Shown in pieces: positions 1 through 7,282 of a DNA stretch of 64,000 nt. A program made the position numbers and the translations under genes. The notes under the pieces are model-generated. The model made no database searches. It was not told where the DNA came from and worked only from the letters and a program-made list of their open reading frames with translations. How positions within the stretch are numbered: position 1 is the first letter of the stretch; the number at the start of each line of letters is the position of its first letter. This DNA is from Bacteroidales bacterium (GTDB taxonomy: Bacteria > Bacteroidota > Bacteroidia > Bacteroidales > Tenuifilaceae): the NCBI GenBank assembly GCA_011045955.1, contig DSBV01000109.1, positions 42,934 to 106,933 on the forward strand, read 5' to 3'.

Positions 1-199
1 GCCAACCCAAAAAGTCGGGGAAGCCATTGGGGGTAACCATTTGCGCGTTAATACCCAGGGCTTTAAGGGCATGGTAAAGCCCGAGCACAGAGCCAATAGC
101 ATCGCCATCGGGGTTGTGATGAGTGGTTATTACGATGTTTTTTGAACTGCTTATTGCCTTTATCAGCTCATTTAGTTGACTTTTATCAATTTGAAGCAT
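1..199 (-). CDS. DHH-family phosphoesterase, N-terminal part (cut by left edge)
   Basis: The first 66 codons of a gene that runs off the left edge. The translation starts MLQIDKSQLNELIKAI and reaches the DHH-phosphoesterase motif I in the form THHNPDGDAIGS. The His and Asp residues there bind the catalytic Mn ions. Bacteroidota proteins of this type are usually NrnA-like, degrading 2-5-nt RNA and/or dephosphorylating pAp, but the fragment is too short to separate NrnA from other DHH/DHHA1 members. The start is the only ATG near a TATCTTTG -7 box, and the gene diverges from ndk across about 90 bp. Family call is secure; exact substrate is inference. Confidence 0.85.
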   Translation of the reverse strand, partial: MLQIDKSQLNELIKAISSSKNIVITTHHNPDGDAIGSVLGLYHALKALGINAQMVTPNGFPDFLGW

Positions 200-227
200 C
201 CGTTGGATTATTTTTATAAACTGTTTA

Positions 228-235
228 CAAAGATA
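228..235 (-). promoter_or_regulatory. -7 promoter box (TATCTTTG) for the DHH gene
   Basis: On the minus strand TATCTTTG matches the Bacteroidota -7 consensus TAnnTTTG and lies about 29 nt before the ATG of the DHH gene. I did not fix a -33 element. Confidence 0.5.
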
Positions 236-289
236 TGTTTTGAGTTTTACTTTACATTTACTATTTTGGGAAAATAAATTAACAACGAT

Positions 290-709
290 ATGAATACACG
301 GTTCACTTTCTGTATGATTAAGCCCGATGCTTTTAAAAACGACACGGTAAGCGATATTTTATTGGAAATTCTTAAGGCAGGATTTAAGATAAGGGGGATA
401 AAAATTACCATGCTCACCAAGTCGAAGGCTGAACAGTTTTACGATATTCATCTGGGGAAAGAGTTTTTCGATAGGCTAACAACTTTTATGAGTTCAGGGC
501 CAGTAATGGCCATGGTTCTGGAACGCCCCGATGCGGTCGAATCGCTTCGAAAACTGATTGGTAAAACCGATCCATCCCAGGCCGACGAGGGTACAATACG
601 GAGAAAGTACGGAACCGATACAACCCATAATGCCGTTCATGCGGCCGACAGTTACGAACACGCTGAACGCGAGTGGAGTTTCTTCTTCTCCAAGAGGGAA
701 ATTTATTAG
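290..709 (+). CDS. ndk: Nucleoside diphosphate kinase
   Basis: A 139-residue cytosolic enzyme that moves the gamma-phosphate of ATP to nucleoside diphosphates through a phospho-histidine. The N-terminus carries the family opening FCMIKPDAFKN, and the active-site region reads NAVHAADS, with the His that is transiently phosphorylated. Length is normal for the family. It is a single gene diverging from the DHH phosphoesterase and followed by about 150 bp without a gene. Nothing unusual seen. Confidence 0.97.
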   Translation: MNTRFTFCMIKPDAFKNDTVSDILLEILKAGFKIRGIKITMLTKSKAEQFYDIHLGKEFFDRLTTFMSSGPVMAMVLERPDAVESLRKLIGKTDPSQADEGTIRRKYGTDTTHNAVHAADSYEHAEREWSFFFSKREIY

Positions 710-830
710 TGTGAATCCTTAGTTATAGGGTCTTGCTTTTAAAAAACGAACTTGTTTGATAGTTTGCCGAAAAAATTCATTAGCTACTCTCAACAAAACA
801 ACATCAAGTTAAAACGAACAACCATCAACT

Positions 831-857
831 AAAAAAGCCAGTCTGTATTGACTGGCT
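831..857 (-). terminator. Rho-independent terminator of tRNA-Arg
   Basis: Arms agccagtc (836-843) and gactggct (850-857) pair perfectly around a 6-nt loop. Read on the minus strand the hairpin is followed by a run of six T, directly after the tRNA. Confidence 0.85.
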
Positions 858-864
858 CTTCAAG

Positions 865-938
865 TGACCCCGGAGGGATTCAAACCCCCAACCTTCTGAT
901 CCGTAGTCAGATGCTCTATTCAGTTGAGCTACGGAGTC
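865..938 (-). tRNA. tRNA-Arg (anticodon ACG)
   Basis: A 74-nt cloverleaf on the minus strand. Acceptor arms GACTCCG and CGGGGTC pair over 7 bp with one G-T pair. The D arm reads GCTCAACTGAATAGAGC. The anticodon stem TCTGA/TCAGA holds the loop CTACGGA, giving anticodon ACG (wobble A, probably edited to inosine), which reads CGN arginine codons. The T arm is GGGGGTTTGAATCCCTC. The 3' CCA is not encoded. It has its own -7 box upstream and hairpin terminator downstream, so it is probably a single-gene unit. Confidence 0.96.
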
Positions 939-954
939 GTTTGTTTTGCGTCTG

Positions 955-962
955 CAAAGATA
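955..962 (-). promoter_or_regulatory. -7 promoter box (TATCTTTG) for tRNA-Arg
   Basis: The minus strand reads TATCTTTG, an exact TAnnTTTG match, 16 nt before the mature 5' end of tRNA-Arg. Confidence 0.55.
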
Positions 963-1002
963 GATATAATTTTTTTTCCTGCAAAGGGAGGTCAAAAAAA
1001 AA

Positions 1003-1019
1003 ATCCCCAAACGGGAATT
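1003..1019 (-). terminator. Terminator of rplS
   Basis: A short G+C hairpin (attccc / ggggat around gttt on the minus strand) followed by a long T run, just 3' of the rplS stop codon. The T/A tracts on both sides could let it work in either direction. Confidence 0.7.
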
Positions 1020-1023
1020 TTTT

Positions 1024-1392
1024 TTAATTATTTTCACCTCCAATGCTGCGCTTTTTCTCTTTAATGCGAGCCTTTTTGCCGGTAAGGTTACGTAGGTAGT
1101 AAATACGAGCCCTACGAACTCTACCTTCCTTGGCAACTTCAATCTGTTCAATGAATGGTGAGTGCAAAGGGAAAATTCTTTCTACGCCAACACCGCCTGA
1201 AATTTTACGAACGGTAAAGGTTTCAGTAGCGCCGGTTCCTTTACGCTGAATCACAACACCCCTGAAGTTCTGAATACGCTCCTTGTTGCCTTCTTTAATC
1301 TTGTAGTGAACAACTACAGTGTCGCCACTCTTAAAATCGGGGTGATTCTTCTTCTCAACAAATGCTTGCTCGGCAATCTTAATGAGATCCAT
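1024..1392 (-). CDS. rplS: 50S ribosomal protein L19
   Basis: A 122-residue ribosomal protein at the 30S-50S interface. Visible family features are the N-terminal helix [11 protein letters not shown], the [13 protein letters not shown] strand region and the basic C-terminus with [10 protein letters not shown] and [11 protein letters not shown]. The reading frame stays open upstream to 1482, but the start at 1392 gives the normal length, and the upstream extension (with Trp and Cys) does not look like L19. The roughly 100-nt leader may be a 5' untranslated region. It stands alone here, without the rpsP-rimM-trmD neighbours seen in many bacteria. Confidence 0.96.
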   Translation of the reverse strand: MDLIKIAEQAFVEKKNHPDFKSGDTVVVHYKIKEGNKERIQNFRGVVIQRKGTGATETFTVRKISGGVGVERIFPLHSPFIEQIEVAKEGRVRRARIYYLRNLTGKKARIKEKKRSIGGENN

Positions 1393-1551
1393 TTTAAAAT
1401 GTTTTAGTTGATTTACACTAAGGTGTGGAATATTATCGGCCCCTATGTCCTGATAAGAGATTACACACCAATTCAGGCGCAAAATTATTTACTTTTTAAG
1501 AAATTGCCAAAAATAGAAGCCATTAATTGTAAAATTTAAGAAAAAATCAAT

Positions 1552-2652
1552 TTATTCCCTCTTTATGCCTGCCTCATTCTTTCTCCGGTAAAAGTGTTTT
1601 GAGTTTCCATGCTCCCCATATTCAATCTCATAGCCGGTGAGTTGAATGCGTGCCTCAAGGCAATTCTTACAGTCGTCGGCAGCGTCATCGGTGCAGGGTT
1701 TATTTTCGTAAAGCTTGTAATCGTTGCGGTAGGCGCCAGGGGTAATGTTAGGCATAACGATATTGGCCCCCACCTTTATAGCCTTTTCCCTTCCAAGAGG
1801 GTCGATGGCTTGAAGTGCGGTTGGTGCGGCAATGTTAATATCCTTCATGAGAATTCGAAGCAAAGCCGTCATCTTAAGGGCTAGGTTAAAGCGTTCGGTA
1901 ATAGGAAGAAGTTTATCGCGATGCTGGAAAAGAGGAGTGTCGGGGTGTTCAACGTATGGCCCCATGCCAACCATATCCACATCCATTTCCTGCATCCAAA
2001 GTAGGTCATCGGCAAGGTGCTCTAAGGTTTGAAAAGGTAACCCTATCATCACTCCAGTTCCAACTTGGTATCCAACACGTCGGAGTGCCCTCAGGCATTC
2101 CAGCCGATCATCGAAATCGTGGATTTTATCGTTGGGGTGTAGTTTTGCGTAAAGCTCACGGTTCGAGGCCTCAATACGAAGCAGGTAACGAACGGCGCCT
2201 TTGGCAAACCATCGCCGGTATGTTTCCTCAGTCTGCTCACCTAGCGAAAGTGTAATTCCTAGCTCATGGTTGGTGGCTTTGTTGATTTTATCGAGCAGGT
2301 TTTCTATTCTATCAACAAACTTTTTAGTGCTTACTTCGCCGGTTTGAATGGCAATGCTGCCGTAACGGTTTTCCCAGGCAAATTTGGCTGCTTCAATTAC
2401 CTCATCGTCGGTTAAATTGTACCGGTGAACATTGGTGTTACCCGAACGGATGCCACAGTAAAAACAGTTTTTACAGCAAATATTCGACATTTCAATTAAT
2501 CCTCTGAAGTAAACCTTGCGCCCAATATACTTGGTCTTTACTTCAGCGGCCTTTGCGAAAAGCTTTGTTTTTTCCTCGCCCTCGCACCCCAAAAGGTAAA
2601 CAAGTTCTTCCTTGTTGAAAGTATCTTTATTTAAAAGATTATCGATGTTCAT
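1552..2652 (-). CDS. hydE: [FeFe]-hydrogenase H-cluster maturation radical SAM protein HydE
   Basis: A 366-residue radical S-adenosylmethionine enzyme that helps build the 2Fe subcluster of [FeFe] hydrogenase. The CxxxCxxC cluster motif is visible as CCKNCFYC near residues 59-66, followed by GIRSGN. Later family segments include GEVSTKKF, LSLGEQTEE, the glycine-rich GTGVMIGLPFQT and GMGPYVEHPDTPL. This fits HydE over BioB (no BioB-specific Cys pattern) and over PylB, although PylB-like proteins are close relatives. HydF, HydG and the hydrogenase itself are not in the window, so the maturation genes must be dispersed. It diverges from the RteC-like gene. Confidence 0.88.
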   Translation of the reverse strand: MNIDNLLNKDTFNKEELVYLLGCEGEEKTKLFAKAAEVKTKYIGRKVYFRGLIEMSNICCKNCFYCGIRSGNTNVHRYNLTDDEVIEAAKFAWENRYGSIAIQTGEVSTKKFVDRIENLLDKINKATNHELGITLSLGEQTEETYRRWFAKGAVRYLLRIEASNRELYAKLHPNDKIHDFDDRLECLRALRRVGYQVGTGVMIGLPFQTLEHLADDLLWMQEMDVDMVGMGPYVEHPDTPLFQHRDKLLPITERFNLALKMTALLRILMKDINIAAPTALQAIDPLGREKAIKVGANIVMPNITPGAYRNDYKLYENKPCTDDAADDCKNCLEARIQLTGYEIEYGEHGNSKHFYRRKNEAGIKRE

Positions 2653-2734
2653 TGTAAATTAGTTTATATTTTTTCCTAAGTTTACCAGCAAAATGTGGTG
2701 GTTGGTAATTCATTGCAAAAATAAATTAATTCCC

Positions 2735-3427
2735 ATGGAACGAGCTAAGGCAATAGGTCAAATAATAACTGTTATAAAACAGCTTAAAAAGGAAGCGGAT
2801 GAGCTATTTGCGCCTGATAAAATAATTAACCGTTCAGAATTGCTTATTGAGGAGTTTTTTCAGCAACTTTTCAACCCGTTTGTAAAAAAGGTTAAGGCCG
2901 ATATACGTTCTTTGCCACTGGATGAGTATTTACCCATTGAGCTGGACTCATGGATTAGAGTTCTAAAAATGAAACTGGTTGTCATTGAGCGCGGGGAGCT
3001 CACCGAGAAGTATGCTGAGGTGCTGTACATCAAGCAAAGGTTTTACCCGGAACTAATTGATGTTTTAAAGGAGCTGCAGCTCGAGGCACTTGAAGCCGAA
3101 TTTGATGCTCGTGTTGATAAGGAACAATTATCAAAACCAATTCTTGGCCCTAACACCATAGTTCTTTCCATTGAATCGGTAGCTATGCTTATTGCCATGC
3201 TATACAACTTCAACATCATCTCGGGCGCAGTTCCCGTTGATGAGATATGCAAAAGCTTTGCCGCGATGACTGGATATAATGCAGGCGAACTGAAACAACT
3301 ACTTAGGTTTGACGAGGAGAATGGCCGACTAACATCAATTGTAAAAGCTGAGGATATGGATGTGCTGCTTAAGCTTTTGCGGAGTATTGTGGCCAGAATC
3401 GAAAACTTACGCCAGTATACCGATTAG
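2735..3427 (+). CDS. Hypothetical protein with RteC-like C-terminal layout
   Basis: A 230-residue soluble protein with no clear enzyme motif. The pattern is N-terminal helices (ERAKAIGQIITVIKQLKKEA), a middle segment YIKQRFYPELIDVLKELQLE, then a C-terminal block VAMLIAMLYNFNIISGAV followed by PVDEICKSFAAMTGY. This order resembles the RteC regulator family of Bacteroides conjugative transposons (the LIYALhxxGxxNxGxxxIxEIAxxFE region), but the match is from memory and weak. No mobile-element gene is nearby. Start at 2735 was preferred; the frame is open back to 2693. The 3' end overlaps the convergent SiaC-like gene by 4 nt. Confidence 0.6.
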   Translation: MERAKAIGQIITVIKQLKKEADELFAPDKIINRSELLIEEFFQQLFNPFVKKVKADIRSLPLDEYLPIELDSWIRVLKMKLVVIERGELTEKYAEVLYIKQRFYPELIDVLKELQLEALEAEFDARVDKEQLSKPILGPNTIVLSIESVAMLIAMLYNFNIISGAVPVDEICKSFAAMTGYNAGELKQLLRFDEENGRLTSIVKAEDMDVLLKLLRSIVARIENLRQYTD

Positions 3428-3819
3428 TTATAGGGAATGCATTTATAGGGCAGGTTGATATCGGGCAGTTCAAACAGAACTACCCCCTCATGGAGCAACT
3501 CCTCATCCTCCTCATGGTAGTTCCAAATAACCTCAACCTCAAAATTTGCGCTCCGAAACGATGAAATTTTTCTTAAAACGTCGCGGAGATACTTGTATGA
3601 AGTAGAGTTTATATACCTAAAGTTAAGGTCAATAATGATTTTTGATGGCTCTTGGTTTTTAATGAACTCATAGTATTCATCGAGCCAATCGAGTATTTGC
3701 TGGTAAAATTCCTTGGCATTCTCCGGGTGCGAAATGCCGGAAATGGAAAATACTTTTGTGTCAGGGTTGAAGTATATTTCGGGTGAATCAATCTCAGCCT
3801 CTATTCTTAAAGTTTTCAT
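3424..3819 (-). CDS. SiaC-family regulatory phosphoprotein (DUF1987)
   Basis: A 131-residue protein of the DUF1987/SiaC family. In Pseudomonas, SiaC is phosphorylated by the kinase SiaB, dephosphorylated by the phosphatase SiaA, and controls a diguanylate cyclase. Here the segment IIIDLNFRYINSTSYKYL holds the Ser/Thr-rich turn where the family is phosphorylated. Start ATG 3819 follows an AGAAGGA sequence; a TTG five codons upstream is the alternative. No SiaA, SiaB or SiaD partner is adjacent, so its partners lie elsewhere or it works differently here. It is convergent with the RteC-like gene. Confidence 0.8.
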   Translation of the reverse strand: MKTLRIEAEIDSPEIYFNPDTKVFSISGISHPENAKEFYQQILDWLDEYYEFIKNQEPSKIIIDLNFRYINSTSYKYLRDVLRKISSFRSANFEVEVIWNYHEEDEELLHEGVVLFELPDINLPYKCIPYN

Positions 3820-4060
3820 TGGTCCTTCTTTCAATTAACAACGTAAAATTAAACCTTTAGCGTCATTAATAGCAAACTTTTAACAATATCTTTGATGAAA
3901 ATAGGAAATAATCGGGTGAAGTTTTAAACCTTTTGGGTAAAATAACATCAATAGTAAAACACTTTTTAGCTATTTGCTGGTGGTAAAAATTAATTTTGGT
4001 TTTATATTTGTGATATACACATTAGCTTCCGGCACTTTCATGGAGAGTTGGTTGGTTAGT

Positions 4061-4497
4061 TCAAGGAAGCTTTCGGTTTTCGTGTAAAATCGGAGTGTTT
4101 GGGGCGAAGGGGGTCAACTTGACCTCCTTCATTTCGTTTATTACTTTTTTAAAAATGAAGTAAACGGCGAGTATTAAAAACCCAAATCCAATGATATGGT
4201 TTGTACGAATGGTTTCCGTTTTGAAAGCATAAAAACAACCAGTGTTATGGCTTCCTGAATCACTTTGAGTTCAACGAGCGAAAAGGGGCCTCCATTTTCT
4301 CTAAAGCCTAAACGGTTTGCAGGTACCTGAAAAAAATATTCGAATAGGGCTATGCCCCAGCTAATAAGAACTATACCCACTAAACTTAAGTTCTCAAACC
4401 ATTTCATGTCTTTAAACTTAAGGTGTCCATATCAAGCAAGGGTCATGAAGGTGTTGGACAATTCAAGAAGCAAAATGGTAATCAATCCTCTGGTCAT
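4061..4497 (-). pseudogene. Broken DUF486 (DMT-like) membrane protein gene
   Basis: The minus strand encodes a DUF486 protein in pieces. From ATG 4497 it reads MTRGLITILLLELSNTFMTLA, then a TGA where the family has Trp, then YGHLKFKDMKWFENLSLVG. The next part, VPANRLGF and LVELKVIQEAITLVVFM, is typical of the family. The frame then shifts by one base near 4215, and the conserved tail continues as ETIRTNHIIGFGFLILAVYF. A nonsense change plus a frameshift means it cannot make the full membrane protein. A near-perfect 25-nt palindrome at 4106-4130, now inside the run-on 3' end, may be the old terminator. The remaining open piece (4174-4407) should not be annotated as a gene. Confidence 0.85.
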
Positions 4498-4617
4498 ACG
4501 ATGTTATTTAAAAATTGTGTGCAAAATTATAGGTTGTGTTAGAATGCAATGAGCACAAACTCTTTTTTATCCTGTAATTTTAAGTTAATTCTTGTTAATA
4601 CTCAATCAATTTTTCGA

Positions 4618-4625
4618 TACTTTTG
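4618..4625 (+). promoter_or_regulatory. -7 promoter box (TACTTTTG) for the yicC operon
   Basis: TACTTTTG matches TAnnTTTG; a TTG at 4592-4594 lies 23 nt before it as a possible -33 element. The box ends 23 nt before the yicC ATG. Confidence 0.55.
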
Positions 4626-4648
4626 TGGTGATATTTAAATATACTACC

Positions 4649-5527
4649 ATGTTGGTATCGATGACCGGCTATGGAAGAGCCGAAACGGTATTTGGGAACA
4701 AGAAAATTGTTGTTGAGGTTCGTTCGCTTAACTCAAAGCAGCTCGATTTTAACCTTCGTTTGCCCGCTATTTACCGTGAGCTGGAGATGGAGATCAGAAC
4801 AAGGACTGCCAAGCAGCTGGAGCGCGGAAAGGTTGATATGTCTATTAGCATAGAGGAGGCTGCTGAGTCGCAAACCATACCTATTAATGATACAGTTTTC
4901 ATGGCTTACTACCGGCAACTTAGCGATATTGCTTCAAAAAATAGCATCAATTTCAACCCTGCCGAGGTTGTTCCGGCAATTCTGCGATTACCTGAGGTAA
5001 TTAGTGCGCAAAAGGAAGAGATTGCCCCCGAAGAGTTTGACGCAGTTTTGCAGGCTTGTGCTGAAGCGTTGAACGCGTTAATCCAGTTCCGAAAACAAGA
5101 GGGCGCTATTCTTGAAAAGGATCTACTGAGCCGTGTTAACCTGATACTTGAATACTTGCAAAGGGTTGAGCCTTACGAAAAGCAACGTATACAGGATGTG
5201 CGTAAACGCATTTCGGATAGCCTAAAGCAAATTGATGCCAATATTAGAGTTGACGATAACCGTTTTGAGCAGGAGGTGATTTACTACCTTGAAAAGCTAG
5301 ACATTACCGAGGAGAAAGTCCGTTTGCGACAGCATTGTAGCTATTTTACGGAAACAGTAAACCAGCCCGAACCGGTTGGACGCAAGCTTGGGTTTATAGC
5401 CCAGGAAATGGGACGCGAAATAAATACCTTGGGGTCAAAGGCAAACCATGCCGAAATCCAAAAAATTGTGGTGATGATGAAGGATGAACTTGAGAAAATC
5501 AAGGAGCAATCGCTAAACATCTTGTAG
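4649..5527 (+). CDS. YicC/YloC family endoribonuclease
   Basis: A 292-residue protein that opens with the family signature MLVSMTGYGRAE and ends with MGREINTLGSKANHAEIQ and MKDELEKIKEQSLNIL, both highly conserved in YicC/YloC. Members are RNA endonucleases linked to stationary-phase survival and sRNA turnover. The frame is open to 4592, but the conserved N-terminus and the -7 box just upstream fix the start at 4649. It is the first gene of a tight operon with gmk (3-nt gap), a gene order common in bacteria. Confidence 0.93.
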   Translation: MLVSMTGYGRAETVFGNKKIVVEVRSLNSKQLDFNLRLPAIYRELEMEIRTRTAKQLERGKVDMSISIEEAAESQTIPINDTVFMAYYRQLSDIASKNSINFNPAEVVPAILRLPEVISAQKEEIAPEEFDAVLQACAEALNALIQFRKQEGAILEKDLLSRVNLILEYLQRVEPYEKQRIQDVRKRISDSLKQIDANIRVDDNRFEQEVIYYLEKLDITEEKVRLRQHCSYFTETVNQPEPVGRKLGFIAQEMGREINTLGSKANHAEIQKIVVMMKDELEKIKEQSLNIL

Positions 5528-5530
5528 TGA

Positions 5531-6103
5531 ATGGATGGTAAACTTTTAATATTTTCAGCCCCTTCGGGTGCAGGTAAAACTACCATTGTAAGGCATTTGC
5601 TGGAAAAATTCCCGCAATTGGAGTTTTCGGTATCGGCTTGCAGTCGAATGCCGCGCGATGGAGAGGTAAACGGCAAGGATTACTATTTCCTTACGGTTGA
5701 TGAATTCCGCAACAAAATAGATAATGGTGAATTTGTTGAGTGGGAAGAGGTTTACCCCGGCTCATACTATGGGACTTTATGGACCGAAATAAGACGCATT
5801 TGGGAAAAGGGACACCATGTGATGTTCGATGTTGATGTTAAGGGAGGGGTTAACCTCAAGCGAAAGTTTCCGAATAACTCGTTGGCAGTATTTGTGATGC
5901 CTCCTTCCATTGACGAATTGCGTGAACGGCTCCTTAAAAGAAGAACTGAAACCGAGGAGTCGCTTAAGGTGCGTATTGGTAAAGCACAGGAGGAAATGAC
6001 CTATGCAAATCAGTTCGATTATGTATTAACCAATAATCAGGTAGAAACTGTATTTGCCGAGGCTGAGCGCATAGTTGAAAATTTTTTATTGAAAAAATTA
6101 TGA
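5531..6103 (+). CDS. gmk: Guanylate kinase
   Basis: A 190-residue cytosolic kinase converting GMP (or dGMP) and ATP to GDP and ADP. The P-loop reads PSGAGKTT near residues 10-17. The GMP-binding segment has SRMPRDGEVNGKDYYF, and the lid arm RLLKRRTETEESL carries the usual arginines. Length is standard. It follows yicC by 3 nt and overlaps nadD by 4 nt (ATGA), so translation is probably coupled. Confidence 0.97.
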   Translation: MDGKLLIFSAPSGAGKTTIVRHLLEKFPQLEFSVSACSRMPRDGEVNGKDYYFLTVDEFRNKIDNGEFVEWEEVYPGSYYGTLWTEIRRIWEKGHHVMFDVDVKGGVNLKRKFPNNSLAVFVMPPSIDELRERLLKRRTETEESLKVRIGKAQEEMTYANQFDYVLTNNQVETVFAEAERIVENFLLKKL

Positions 6104-6702
6104 AAGTAGGACTATTCTTTGGGTCGTTTAACCCAATACACACGGGGCATCTGGTAATAGCCGAATATATACTCGAGTTTTCCGATTTATCGGAGATATG
6201 GTTTGTGGTTAGCCCACAAAATCCGCTAAAAAGCCCTGACGATTTGGAAAAGGATGAGCATAGGTTAAACATGGCTCGTTTAGCTGTGCACGAGAACAAT
6301 AAAAGGCTTAAGGTTTGCGAAATTGAAATGTCCATGCCTCGTCCTTCGTACACTATTGATACCCTTAAGAAACTTGGTGAACAGTATCCCACGAATCATT
6401 TTGTGTTGATTATTGGCTCCGATACTCTTCAAACTTTACCTCAATGGAAAAGCTATGATGAGTTGATATCGGGTTACGATTTCTTGGTTTACCCGCGCGA
6501 CAGCAATGCCTATAAGCAAGATTTCCCTTCAGAAAGATTTAGCCTAGTTGATGCGCCGGTTATTGGAATATCTTCTACGCATATCCGATCAATAATAGCC
6601 AAGGGAAAGGATGTTTTAGGTTATGTTCCCGATGATGTTTGGGATTACATTGAGAGGCATGGACTATACGGATACAAAGGGATTAAGATTTCAAATCTAT
6701 AG
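6100..6702 (+). CDS. nadD: Nicotinate-nucleotide adenylyltransferase
   Basis: A 200-residue enzyme of NAD synthesis that joins nicotinate mononucleotide and ATP to deamido-NAD. The nucleotidyltransferase fold is marked by GSFNPIHTGHL (the HxGH-type motif) and by ISSTHIRSIIAKG near the C-terminus. IGSDTLQTLPQW is the family's substrate-binding loop. It overlaps gmk by 4 nt and is followed one base later by the TPR gene. The pncB and pncA genes at 33-35 kb feed the same pathway. Confidence 0.96.
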   Translation: MKVGLFFGSFNPIHTGHLVIAEYILEFSDLSEIWFVVSPQNPLKSPDDLEKDEHRLNMARLAVHENNKRLKVCEIEMSMPRPSYTIDTLKKLGEQYPTNHFVLIIGSDTLQTLPQWKSYDELISGYDFLVYPRDSNAYKQDFPSERFSLVDAPVIGISSTHIRSIIAKGKDVLGYVPDDVWDYIERHGLYGYKGIKISNL

Positions 6703-6703
6703 G

Positions 6704-6961
6704 ATGGAAAGGTTCGTGGATTTACTTCAGGAAGGGAAACTTACTGAAGCCGAAGAGTTTCTGCAAAATTTAGATCAAGCCAACGATAATGTTCTATACT
6801 GCTGGGGTCGGTTGTATTCCAGAAAAGGCGATGAAGCAAAGGCCATTTCGTATTACGCTAAAGCATTAGAGGTTTACCCTAATAACGAGGAGGCTAGGGT
6901 AAGACTCGAGATTGCAAGAGAAATATTATCGTTTCGCGATGCAAACCTATACAACCATTAG
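6704..6961 (+). CDS. Small TPR protein at the end of the yicC-gmk-nadD operon
   Basis: An 85-residue protein holding about one and a half tetratricopeptide repeats: WGRLYSRKGDEAKAISYYAK then ALEVYPNNEEARVRLEIARE. No signal peptide or enzyme motif is seen. The start at 6704, two bases after the nadD stop codon, was chosen over an in-frame codon inside nadD because the tight spacing fits operon translation. Its role is unknown; it is probably a protein-binding scaffold. Confidence 0.75.
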   Translation: MERFVDLLQEGKLTEAEEFLQNLDQANDNVLYCWGRLYSRKGDEAKAISYYAKALEVYPNNEEARVRLEIAREILSFRDANLYNH

Positions 6962-7282
6962 GGCATCTGCAAATTCCCTATTAGGAACTGAATTGCAATT
7001 TCAGCCGATTTGGCATGTATTAAGTTTGGTGTACGCTCATCGCCCACTTGTTGCTCAATGTAATCAGGGTATTATCCACAAGCAAGAAAGCATTTTCTAC
7101 TGTTGTGGCACTCATACGGATACACCTGGTAAGCCATTTAGACCTGATGTGGGTAGTAACCGAGGGTAGGCGTGCCTATACCAAGCGCAGGACAAGCCGC
7201 AACAAGAGCTCTTCAGCCATACAAATGTCCCTCTTTTGAGGGGGGTAGGTTTTATTAAAACGAAAAACTGATTTGTAAATCA
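6962..7282 (+). other. Gene-free stretch of 320 bp before the FN3 pseudogene
   Basis: Short open frames occur on both strands but none has a family signature, a good start or the codon use of its neighbours. The minus strand has a 45-codon run with weak protein-like character (SATTVENAFLLVDNTLI) broken by stops at both ends. It may be decayed coding DNA, but I cannot identify it. Confidence 0.4.

Noticed and set aside
825-1151. 108-codon minus-strand open frame across tRNA-Arg and rplS
   Set aside because: It covers the tRNA and overlaps rplS in another frame; no family signature.
1393-1482. 30-codon N-terminal extension of rplS
   Set aside because: Gives a length and sequence foreign to L19; the internal ATG at 1392 is the normal start.
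1609-2255. Plus-strand open frames opposite hydE
   Set aside because: Antisense shadows of a clear radical SAM gene.
4040-4087. 15-codon plus-strand peptide after a TATATTTG box (4003-4010)
   Set aside because: The -7 box is plausible but the peptide has no support and lies antisense to the DUF486 remnant; not enough evidence for a small RNA or gene.
4174-4407. 77-residue open frame as an intact small DUF486 gene
   Set aside because: It is the middle part of a gene broken on both sides by a stop and a frameshift.
6912-7239. Open frames of 85 and 63 codons after the TPR gene
   Set aside because: Composition and lack of any motif or good start suggest non-coding DNA.
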